DNA from: Lachancea mirantina
Taxonomy: Eukaryota > Ascomycota > Saccharomycetes > Saccharomycetales > Saccharomycetaceae
Assembly: GCA_900074745.1 (NCBI GenBank)
Contig: LT598467.1
Location: 1,426,001 to 1,490,000 of the forward strand
Length of the DNA: 64,000 bases
Direction: 5' to 3'
Notes under the pieces: generated by a model
The model's input: only the letters and a program-made list of their open reading frames with translations
Database searches by the model: none
What the model was told of the DNA's origin: nothing
Part shown: piece after piece, positions 18,824-27,524 of the stretch
Layout of the letters: every line of letters begins with the position of its first letter
Numbering within the stretch: the stretch's first letter is position 1
Position numbers and translations under genes: made by a program

Positions 18824-21800
18824 CTAGTTTTCCTTGAAGTCCGCGCTTGTGATGCCGGACCGCTGGCACATCTCGGTGAAAATGCCGCCAGCGCGGAATA
18901 GCGCCTTGGGAGTGTCGAATTCGGCCACGCTCCCCTGTTCGAGCACCAGGATCCGGTCGTAGTCCAGAATCGTGTTCAGACGGTGCGCAATGCACAGGAT
19001 AGTGCAGCTCGAGAACTCCTGGACAATCTTGGCCTGGATCTTGGCGTCGGTCTCGTAATCGACGGAGGAAGTGGCTTCGTCCAAAATGAGGATCTTGCTC
19101 TGGCGCACCAGCGCACGTGTCAACGCCAGCAGTTGTCTTTCGCCCAGAGAGAAATTCGAGCCGTCGTCTTCGACCTCCTGTCTCAAATGGAACTTGTGCA
19201 TGTTCGCGTACGCGCCCGAGGTTTCCGGCGATTGCGCCTTCACCTCGGCTATCTCCGAGGCCTCGACCGCGCCACTCCGCACGAGCGCGTCCCACAGCTG
19301 TTCGTCGGTTCTCTCGTTGAACGGATCCAGGTTTCTCCGGATCGAGCCTTTGAACAACACGGGGTCCTGTGGAATGATCGACAGCTTGCTGCGCAGGTCG
19401 TACAGCCCGATCTTGGAGATGTCGACGCCGTCGATGCTGACGGTCCCCGAATGCAACTCACAGATACGGTACAGAGCTGTCATGATCGTGGACTTACCGG
19501 CACCCGTACGACCGCAAATCCCGATCTTCTCACCGCTGCCAATGTCGATGCTGACGTTTTTGAGCACCAGCGGCAGACCCGGACGGTACGCAAGACTCAC
19601 GTCGTCAAAGACGATCTCGCCGTGGCTGGGCCAAGGCTCCGCGGGCGTCATCTCGGGCTTCCGGTAGTTGGCCTCCAGCGGTAGGTCCGTGGCGTACGCG
19701 ATCAATCTTTCCGCACTGTTCATGTCGTTCTCACCCTGGGTCATGGCGCGCATGAGCGTGTTCAGAAGGCCCGGTAACTGCAGCACGTACGTCAGCAAGA
19801 CACCGACCGAGGAAGGCGAGATGTGGAACTGTCTTGTCACACAGAGGAGCGCAATGATCAAGGCGAAAGCCATGGCTATCATATCCAAAGCAATTGACAC
19901 CCATCTTTGAACTGCCACCACCAAGTATCCGGCCTCGTTCATCTTGTTCGTCAGGAAATCGTTCTTCATCAGGAACCGTTCTTGGCCTCTGTACGCACGA
20001 ATGGTGTCAATACCACCGAGCACCTCGTTGAAATTGTTGAACACATGCGATCTTTGTATCGCTTCCAAACGCTTGATCTCTCTGCTCGAACTTTGGTAGT
20101 GGTTAGCCACCAATGCGAAAATAATGACCAAAAATGGAACAGCAATGGCAAACCATGGCAGGTAAATGATACACATGATCACCACACCGATGATGTTGGC
20201 CGTTTGATAAACAAACAGCCGAACACTTTCCGTGAGTTCCGTGTCAAGCGTGTCCGTATCTTTGGTGAAACGGTTAAGAATACGTCCAATGGGAGTCGTG
20301 TCGATGAAACTCATCGGCGTGTGTAATATTCTTTTCACAGCCTTCAAATTCAGCATCTTAGAGGCAGTCAAACCAAGATAGCATAACAACGTGAACTGGC
20401 CGGTCGTGCAAAAGTAATTGAAAAACACGAAAAAGATGTACATGCCCATGTAAAACCCGGCCTGACGTTTAAACTTGTCCTCAGTCCAAAAAGATAACCA
20501 CACAGAGGAAAACAACAACGAGAAAGTAGTCACCGCTAGCAAAATCACATAGAAAGGTAACAGAACGAAACCTTTTTTGCCGACACCAGCAGAGATGTAG
20601 TTTTTGTAAACATCGAACCCAATGCTGTTGACAGCCCTCTCCTCCTTGGCCATCAAGCGACCAGCAGCCTCATTTTCGTCGACACTACTTTCATATGACC
20701 TCTTGCTCAACTCCTTTTTCAAGCGAGAAGCATCCATTTCGCGCTGCCCGTCATCGTCTCTAAAATGTTCTAATTCTTCAGCAGTGCTAACGTCATCTCC
20801 TGAAGCTTCAGTGCTATCCAATTCACCTTCCTCCTTATCGGAAGACTTATTAGCAAATTCCATAAGTTTGTTGAACCCAGCGTTCCTCTTTTTCAGTTCA
20901 GTGACACTTCCAAAGTCAAATGACCCGTCAGTTCCTAAGAAAATAACTCTCGAGGCCCTGTCGATCAGACTCAGTTGATGAGTAGCTAGGATTCTTGTTT
21001 TATTGCCGAGTCTGCCCAGCATACATTCATCCATAATGTGCTTACCGACTCTAGCGTCAACTGCGCTCAAAACGTCGTCAAATAAGTAGGTGTCCATGGA
21101 CTTGTAAACACTTCTTGCCAGATTGATACGTGCTTTTTGACCACCGGATAATGTGATACCTCTTTCGCCAATTTCGGTCTTATCATTAGCAGGTAGAATG
21201 TCCAAATCCGCTTGCAAAGAGCAGACTCTAATAACTTCTTTGTATCTTGCCTTGTCGTATGGTGAACCAAACAAAATATTGTCTCTGACAGTGGCATTTT
21301 GTACCCATGGATACCCACACAAAAGCAGGGAGCCATTTTTATAAACATCACCTTCGGTCTTCCTCATGAAACCCGCCAAGGCATTCAACAAAGAAGTTTT
21401 CCCTGTCCCGATAGAACCAGTGATAATAATGAGTTCACCTTTTTTGACCTCAAAATTCAAATTGTGGAACCCTTTGAACGATTCCCTCTCCGTATCGCTC
21501 AAATGTCCCGGTTTGATAGAAGCAGCTTCATGCTTCGGTTCTGGAGCCTTGTCCTTCTTCGACTTTGTCTTTTTCTTTTTCTTTTCTTCAATCTCCATCA
21601 GAGTAGCTAGCCTATTCTCTTCCGCTTCGAAGTCCTGCCATTCGAAAGAACCGTTGACTACTTTTAAAGCCAAATCAGGATCATCACATGGTGGGAAATC
21701 AACGTCTATGTCATGCTCTTCTTCAGTAGCTTCAAAAAGTTCCTGACAACGATTGAGGGCAATAGAACCATCCACGGCTGTTCCAAGCGCCATTGGGAGG

Positions 21801-23200
21801 AAAAACATTTGAATACTCAAAACTTGAAACAGTGACAAAGACGAAAAGATATTGGCAGGTGTCCTGCCGTGGTTCCGGACTTTGTAAAGTGCTAGAAAAG
21901 TGACCATGGAGGAAATGTTAGTCAAGCAAACGGCCAAAGCAGTGACGAAATTACGTGTGAATTGCATGATCCTGGTTTTTGAAATTTCTTTCGATCTTTG
22001 ATCGTGAACGCTGGCCTCGTAGGCATCCTCCCAAGCGTAAAACTTGATCATCTTCATGCTGTTCAAGATCTCACGCATCATAGTGACACGCGCATCCGTG
22101 AATATATTAGTCTTCTTTCTGACGCTAATCAATCGCTTGAAAGCGTAGGCGGAGAAGAACATTGCCACCACGAAAATACCAACACCTACCAAAGCAATGG
22201 GTCCCAAATTAATAATCAATAAAACAATGCAAATAGCCACGGCTACGAAAAAGGCTCCCAGCAGTGGTTGAAAAATGATCGCCAGTTCAAGTCGTGACAA
22301 GTCTGTTGACATGATCGAAGTGATTTTGCCGCTGGGGAAACGGTGTCTGGAAAACCCAGAAAGTTTCATGGACTTGGTGAGAATCGCTTTGATGAGAACA
22401 GATTTGGCTTGCACACCTGTCAACTGCGAGTTGTGGAAGAAATGGTTAAACAAGACACCGTTAAGAAGCATCATGACACAACTTCCGATGGCATATCCAA
22501 CACCCGCATTAACTTTGAGACCCGGATAAAATGATTTTTCGCTTACAAAATCGATGAGACGCTTGGTGACCATGGGTAAAAACGCAGACGCAGCGTTGGA
22601 TAGCGCCATTGCTGCAAACGCTAAGAAATATTGCCATTTAAACGTGTATAATAGCACTTTTACGAGCGTGTGCTTGGGCATCACTGCGTTCTCGATGATT
22701 TCTTCTTCTGTGGCATTAGGGTGTTCCTTGCGATACTGGACGCGCGCTTTCTCCCGGTAAACTTCCAGGTACCGCTCAAAATCTGCGTATAGAGTCTCGA
22801 TGGACATACGATCGTCCATTTTCCACAGATCGCCGGGTTGCAAAGTACGTTTGTAACCGACACGCAGGATCGGGAACACCCACCAGAAAAAGATGCGGGA
22901 GATCCAGTTTGCGTGGAATAGCGGGTAAACGGGCCGCTCTTCGTCTGTCGGGATCGGCGGTATCTTTTTGGAATGCAAAAAGCTAAACATCCGCTTTTGG
23001 GGATAGATCTCGGATTCAGTCACTTTTTCAAGGTCATCGCTATTCATGAACGTTTCAGGTCTGTTTCTGTCCACCTCGTAGTAGCTGTTCTGCGTCGCAA
23101 CTTTGTCCAGTTTGCCTTCATTTTTGACGTACAGCGATTCCGCCTTTTCATTTTCTGACCCAGAGCTGGAATGTCGCAGTTCTTGTCTGATTGTGGGCAT
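18824..23200 (-). CDS. YOR1: Multidrug/oligomycin ABC transporter Yor1 (ABCC family)
   Basis: The 1458-residue product aligns throughout with S. cerevisiae Yor1 (1477): N-terminal TFMNSDDLEKVTESEIYPQKR, then TMD1 (about 200-490), NBD1 (Walker A GSIGTGKTS, signature LSGGQKARINLARS, Walker B YLFDDVLSAVD with Asp where the catalytic Glu would be), a charged linker, TMD2 (about 880-1160) and NBD2 (Walker A GRTGAGKST, signature FSLGERQLLALTRALV, Walker B ILILDEATSSVD). The degenerate NBD1 site is typical of ABCC proteins. Family knowledge: a plasma-membrane exporter of oligomycin, organic anions and other drugs, controlled by Pdr1/Pdr3 in S. cerevisiae. The upstream region shared with the zinc-cluster gene holds a CGGCCG array and a perfect Pdr1/Pdr3 element. 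Confidence 0.97.
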   Translation of the reverse strand: MPTIRQELRHSSSGSENEKAESLYVKNEGKLDKVATQNSYYEVDRNRPETFMNSDDLEKVTESEIYPQKRMFSFLHSKKIPPIPTDEERPVYPLFHANWISRIFFWWVFPILRVGYKRTLQPGDLWKMDDRMSIETLYADFERYLEVYREKARVQYRKEHPNATEEEIIENAVMPKHTLVKVLLYTFKWQYFLAFAAMALSNAASAFLPMVTKRLIDFVSEKSFYPGLKVNAGVGYAIGSCVMMLLNGVLFNHFFHNSQLTGVQAKSVLIKAILTKSMKLSGFSRHRFPSGKITSIMSTDLSRLELAIIFQPLLGAFFVAVAICIVLLIINLGPIALVGVGIFVVAMFFSAYAFKRLISVRKKTNIFTDARVTMMREILNSMKMIKFYAWEDAYEASVHDQRSKEISKTRIMQFTRNFVTALAVCLTNISSMVTFLALYKVRNHGRTPANIFSSLSLFQVLSIQMFFLPMALGTAVDGSIALNRCQELFEATEEEHDIDVDFPPCDDPDLALKVVNGSFEWQDFEAEENRLATLMEIEEKKKKKTKSKKDKAPEPKHEAASIKPGHLSDTERESFKGFHNLNFEVKKGELIIITGSIGTGKTSLLNALAGFMRKTEGDVYKNGSLLLCGYPWVQNATVRDNILFGSPYDKARYKEVIRVCSLQADLDILPANDKTEIGERGITLSGGQKARINLARSVYKSMDTYLFDDVLSAVDARVGKHIMDECMLGRLGNKTRILATHQLSLIDRASRVIFLGTDGSFDFGSVTELKKRNAGFNKLMEFANKSSDKEEGELDSTEASGDDVSTAEELEHFRDDDGQREMDASRLKKELSKRSYESSVDENEAAGRLMAKEERAVNSIGFDVYKNYISAGVGKKGFVLLPFYVILLAVTTFSLLFSSVWLSFWTEDKFKRQAGFYMGMYIFFVFFNYFCTTGQFTLLCYLGLTASKMLNLKAVKRILHTPMSFIDTTPIGRILNRFTKDTDTLDTELTESVRLFVYQTANIIGVVIMCIIYLPWFAIAVPFLVIIFALVANHYQSSSREIKRLEAIQRSHVFNNFNEVLGGIDTIRAYRGQERFLMKNDFLTNKMNEAGYLVVAVQRWVSIALDMIAMAFALIIALLCVTRQFHISPSSVGVLLTYVLQLPGLLNTLMRAMTQGENDMNSAERLIAYATDLPLEANYRKPEMTPAEPWPSHGEIVFDDVSLAYRPGLPLVLKNVSIDIGSGEKIGICGRTGAGKSTIMTALYRICELHSGTVSIDGVDISKIGLYDLRSKLSIIPQDPVLFKGSIRRNLDPFNERTDEQLWDALVRSGAVEASEIAEVKAQSPETSGAYANMHKFHLRQEVEDDGSNFSLGERQLLALTRALVRQSKILILDEATSSVDYETDAKIQAKIVQEFSSCTILCIAHRLNTILDYDRILVLEQGSVAEFDTPKALFRAGGIFTEMCQRSGITSADFKEN

Positions 23201-23537
23201 GCTTTACTTTTTGTGTGTGCTCTATGATAATGTTTGATGCAACTGTTTGATGCAAATGCTTAATGCGTATCCAACCGCACTGTGCCACCAGGAATTCAAA
23301 TACGAGTAAATCCAGTTCTAATGCAACTTCTTCAACACTGATCAAAATTGCTCCACCTCGCGAGAGCTAGTCAAACCTGTCGGTATATACAAAATCAGCA
23401 CTTAAATATCGGGCGCGTCTCAAGTTGACTCTGACTTACCCTCGACTTATGTATACAGACAGAGTTTGCCACCAAAGCTATCTTTCACTCAGGGCAGCCA
23501 AGCCTTCAATGCCGTCTCTTACTAGCGATGAGATGAA

Positions 23538-23590
23538 CGGCCGTTTACTTACGGCCGTAAACCGGCCGTAAACCGGCCGTAAACCGGCCG
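23538..23590. promoter_or_regulatory. Array of five CGGCCG sites, four phased at 11 bp
   Basis: CGGCCG occurs at 23538, 23552, 23563, 23574 and 23585. The last four are copies of an 11-bp unit GGCCGTAAACC. CGG/CCG triplets are the half-sites of Zn2Cys6 factors, and 11 bp is about one DNA turn, so the sites would face the same side. The array lies about 340-390 bp upstream of YOR1 and 465-515 bp upstream of the zinc-cluster gene. Confidence 0.75.
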
Positions 23591-23959
23591 AAGGACGGTG
23601 ATGTGTCAGCGGGCTTAGCAGCGGACATAAGGTATGTAGTTATATACGAAATATGACATTATGAGGGTCACTTGGGCGATGGCAGAGGAAACATCAAACC
23701 TACAGAATAACCTAAGAGTATCCTTCAAGTACCCTCAGGATAGCAGGATCTCCAGACTTCTAATGGAGCCTCACAAAATCAAGTAGAATTCAAGAAGGAT
23801 TAGGGCAATTGGTTCTGATTTCCAACGATTACAGCGGTTTCGGGTAACCAGCTCTGCGGTAGGCGCTGCAACCGTGGATGCAAAACTCAAAAAAAAAATA
23901 AAACTAGATACATATTCAGGGTTAAGGGCCCGTGAGCCGAGGACCGAGAGCCTCGTGAA

Positions 23960-23967
23960 TCCGCGGA
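23960..23967. promoter_or_regulatory. Perfect PDRE (Pdr1/Pdr3-type site)
   Basis: TCCGCGGA is the canonical pleiotropic drug response element. It is 87 bp upstream of the zinc-cluster ATG and about 760 bp from the YOR1 ATG, so it probably acts mainly on the zinc-cluster gene. Confidence 0.65.
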
Positions 23968-24053
23968 TTTAGCGGGAATCGCGCGCGAGTGACAGGCCGA
24001 TTTCTTGGTTTTTGATGCAAAAGATTTTCGTCCTTTGAGTGGTTCATTACAAG

Positions 24054-26822
24054 ATGCAGGCATGCAGAATCAGAAAACGCAACAGACCGTCGTTTGTGTG
24101 TCAGGAATGCCGCAGACGCAAGACAAAGTGCGACAAAGGTAGGCCTAGCTGTAAGAGATGCGTGCAGCTGGGCGTCGTGTGTTCGTACCCGACGGAGAAG
24201 ATAGAAAGAGACGGAGGCTCGACTCCGTCACGTGACTCAAGAAAATCTAGTCACGTGATGTTCGATAATGTCGAAGTGAAGGAGCGAAGCTCACCGCACG
24301 GTAGCGAGACTTCAGAATCACCGTCGTTACGGTTTCACAGCTGTTCGCGTTTCCGAGCGGACAGTTCGAGTGGCCGTTTGTCACTGCTCGGCGGCGGACA
24401 GATTAGTGGCCGCGCAGCGCCGCCAGATGGGACCCTGGTACTGCTCGCCGACGCTCAAGAGACGCTCGTCTCACATGGTCGCATGCGCTACTTACACAAG
24501 CCTTTTTCAACTCTAGCAGTGGTGCAGCGGGACGACTATTTGCGTGCCCTGTTCGGCTCAATATGGGGGTTTACGCTGACAGATGCTTACGAGCTGCACA
24601 AGTCACGTGCTCGCGAATCCCGCGATGAGTCCGAGAAGATCGATGTGAATGCTCTACTGAACTGCGAGCACCGGATCGGGCGCGAGAAACCAGTCCAGAT
24701 GTTTCTCAAGGAGTCAATTGCTAGACGTATGACCAAGGATAAGCGCCGTACCAGCTCAGCGCTCGAGAATATTTTGTTTCTTTATAATTTGGAAGATGGC
24801 TTCGAAGACCAAGCGGAATCCGAAGAAAACTATACTCCTGGTTTAACTCACGTTTTGAGCGAGTTGGACAAAATTTTGCCAGAGGCCGCGACGTTGAGGC
24901 CTCTTTTACAGCACTTCTACCGAGAAGTGTATCCCATGTTTCCCGTACTCGACGTTCTGCCATTTCAGAAGACCGTCGAGGAAATTTTGGTCGCGGAACA
25001 AGGCAAGACTAAGTTTCAGATTCGGCTGGGCACGCGCTTTTTACGCTGCAAAATCGAAACTCTCGCTATTCTAGTGATAATATTGGCCATTGCTCGCGAG
25101 TCTGTCGATGTCAATGCTGAGTTTAAATCTCACGAAATTAACGAGATTTTGGGTCCTTTAGACTGCCTTGATTCTGCGCCAGTCCTGGTCAACAAGATGC
25201 TGGCGCTCCTGAACATCAATCGATATCCCAGCGAAAATACTCTGTGCTGCCTGTTGTATCTACGCATCTTCAAGGCTCTATCTCCAGAGGGCTCAGTCTT
25301 GAAATTAACGCCAGACTCCGTCATGTATCTGGGGTCACTATTCCAATATGCTGTTCTTCTTGGGCTGCACAAAGATCCATCTTTGTACAGGCAAGTCACT
25401 GATGCGGCGTTATCTGACAAAGCGTTCTTCAATTACCGCCGGAAGCTTTGGCTGGCAGTGGTCTCAATGCGATGCTACGATCTTGTGCCGAACGGGAGCG
25501 GATTGGTTTCATTAAATGCCTGCTTCAAAACCTCTGGCCAATTTAATATATTCTCGAATCCTAGTTATCTTTTCACAGTTCTCCGCGACACTGACGACAA
25601 GACCAAGTTCGATACACCTCTTCACGAGTTGATGTTTAAAGAGTGTCAGGTTGAGAAAGAATGGACAAGGCTCGCAACTCTGTGTGTGCCAGATTTTGGG
25701 GGCAGCACGTTATGGGAAATTGAGAACTCATGGGATAGAGTGGAAAGATGTGTTAGTAGGAAATTTTCTCTGAAAAACTTGGAATCTACCTGTGGTTCGC
25801 AAACTAGAACCATTGAAGCCATGCAATGTTTTGGCACTCAAATCAATATCAGCTTAACCAAAGTTCTCATCTCAAAGACCTTTAATGTTAATGTGACGAG
25901 CAGAATCATAATGATGACGACGGCAAGTGCTTTAGCCAACTATTTCGAGAGCCTTTGCCGAAACGAACCAAATGATTATGCGGAATCGTTCAGCAGGTTT
26001 TATTTAACATCTTTCCAGCATTGCATGGAGACAATAAAATTACTGAAAAACGCTTTAAGTGAGGATCCAAAAGGTAGCCAGTCGCTTCTTTCTTTCGAGA
26101 CTGCGCCGGTTGTCACTCACGCTATCCTTCGAACCTTCCTGTTTTTGGTAGGGCTCATAGCAAGGCTGTGTTTTGCGCAGATCAAATTTGCAGAGAAGCA
26201 ATCTTCTCATGCTTATCTCTATCGAGCACCTCCGCACGCTGACGAAACTGAAGGTCAAGATTCACTAGCCTCAATTAATGCGTCATTACAAAATATCGTT
26301 CGATCTTTAGTGCATTTGATTTCCACTCGCATGGCTAGCAAGTACGATGTCTGCATCAAGATTGTCGAAATCATGAGATACTATTTGTATCTTCTTGAAA
26401 TGAACAGAATGGTGGAGGTAGCTTGTCGAATGTGGAATTACGCTCTAGAGGGAACACCGATTCCCAAAATAGTGCGAAACAGCATGCTGAACAAATGGGG
26501 AATCGAATTAACCAATGCTGCGACTGTGAAAAATGATCTCTATAACTCAAACGTTTTGGAGTGCTTCGATGCAGAGATGATGCGAGATATGCATGATTTC
26601 ATGCATGGTCTCGAGCTAAATTCATTGATGCAATTTTCGCCTGAGTCGCCAGATTTAGTTGCACCGGCTCAGCCCACCACAATCCCAGATTCTGCGACAG
26701 ATGATTGGCAGATGTTGAATTCAGATATTTTGGAGTATTTAAACATGTTAGAGGAGCAGCCCATATCGGGAGAAATGAATTGGAATGTCGAGCAAGACTC
26801 TTTTTTGCGGACTATGTCTTAA
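24054..26822 (+). CDS. Zn2Cys6 transcription factor
   Basis: The first ATG of the frame (24054) gives 922 residues. The zinc cluster lies at the very N-terminus, Cys16, 19, 26, 33, 36 and 43, with the exact spacing CX2CX6CX6CX2CX6C, inside RKRNRPSFVCQECRRRK and the following KCDKGRPSCKRC. The RKRNR lead-in resembles the Oaf1/Pip2/Hap1 group. A Ser-rich linker follows, then a fungal-specific transcription factor domain (roughly 260-650) with the LLGLHKDP signature near 438 and KLWLAVVSMRCYD downstream. The C-terminus is acidic (DDWQMLNSDILEYLNMLEEQ), a likely activation region. I cannot assign an ortholog; S. cerevisiae has no such gene next to YOR1. The divergent neighbour YOR1 and the promoter PDRE suggest, but do not prove, a drug-response role. 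Confidence 0.9.
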   Translation: MQACRIRKRNRPSFVCQECRRRKTKCDKGRPSCKRCVQLGVVCSYPTEKIERDGGSTPSRDSRKSSHVMFDNVEVKERSSPHGSETSESPSLRFHSCSRFRADSSSGRLSLLGGGQISGRAAPPDGTLVLLADAQETLVSHGRMRYLHKPFSTLAVVQRDDYLRALFGSIWGFTLTDAYELHKSRARESRDESEKIDVNALLNCEHRIGREKPVQMFLKESIARRMTKDKRRTSSALENILFLYNLEDGFEDQAESEENYTPGLTHVLSELDKILPEAATLRPLLQHFYREVYPMFPVLDVLPFQKTVEEILVAEQGKTKFQIRLGTRFLRCKIETLAILVIILAIARESVDVNAEFKSHEINEILGPLDCLDSAPVLVNKMLALLNINRYPSENTLCCLLYLRIFKALSPEGSVLKLTPDSVMYLGSLFQYAVLLGLHKDPSLYRQVTDAALSDKAFFNYRRKLWLAVVSMRCYDLVPNGSGLVSLNACFKTSGQFNIFSNPSYLFTVLRDTDDKTKFDTPLHELMFKECQVEKEWTRLATLCVPDFGGSTLWEIENSWDRVERCVSRKFSLKNLESTCGSQTRTIEAMQCFGTQINISLTKVLISKTFNVNVTSRIIMMTTASALANYFESLCRNEPNDYAESFSRFYLTSFQHCMETIKLLKNALSEDPKGSQSLLSFETAPVVTHAILRTFLFLVGLIARLCFAQIKFAEKQSSHAYLYRAPPHADETEGQDSLASINASLQNIVRSLVHLISTRMASKYDVCIKIVEIMRYYLYLLEMNRMVEVACRMWNYALEGTPIPKIVRNSMLNKWGIELTNAATVKNDLYNSNVLECFDAEMMRDMHDFMHGLELNSLMQFSPESPDLVAPAQPTTIPDSATDDWQMLNSDILEYLNMLEEQPISGEMNWNVEQDSFLRTMS

Positions 26823-27524
26823 GGGTCTCTCGCGTCGTTCTGATTGAAGTCGAAGAAACACTGCTGGCTTGTGATTGCGGTAATTACATTTTCCAAGAAT
26901 GTGCTAGCGCGTCCTCAAATGTCTATCACATTGACGCCGTTAACTGAAATTCTTTCATAGTGATCTCAAATTATGAGCTAAAACTGTCTCGTACCGTCAC
27001 CAGTCAAAGACATATCGGCGACAATGAGCATCTTGGTTATGAAAGGCTTCGCAGCAAGAGACAGCCATCGCAGATGAGAGAAAGTACGATCGCTCTATGT
27101 TGCTACAAGTCGTCATGAAATAAACCAACAATTTGCGGCGATAAATGAAAAGCCAAACATCTGAGAGAACTCTTAGTGCTGGCATCGTGCTAAAATGTGT
27201 TGCAAATTTGAGATTTCTTAGTTATTTCCATAAATTTGGTTTATCGAAACTGTTTTGCCTATGCTAGAGTTCCAACCGCCTATCAACTCGTCATTTCGCT
27301 TTTCTATTTGTTTGTGTAGACACGCCCGTAGTTGTTGTCGGCATTAATGTTGCTCGGTTTATCAGTCCAATTCGTGGCGGACGAAATTCATCTCTCTACT
27401 AAAACCTGACTTAAGGATGGCACATGTTCACGTAAAACACGTTTAACCACAGGGCCATATTTAACCTTAGCTATAGATAGGAAACTCAGTTTCAAGCTGA
27501 CAAGAATCCTCAACTAAGCGAAAA
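26823..27524. other. Convergent intergenic region between two regulators
   Basis: 702 bp between two stop codons facing each other. Only 3' ends are expected. Nothing further was recognised. Confidence 0.5.

Larger units (their letters stand above)
23201..24053. other. Divergent promoter region YOR1 / Zn2Cys6 gene
   Basis: About 850 bp. It contains the CGGCCG array (23538-23590), a poly-A tract near 23889-23898 and the PDRE at 23960-23967. No gene was recognised. Confidence 0.6.
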
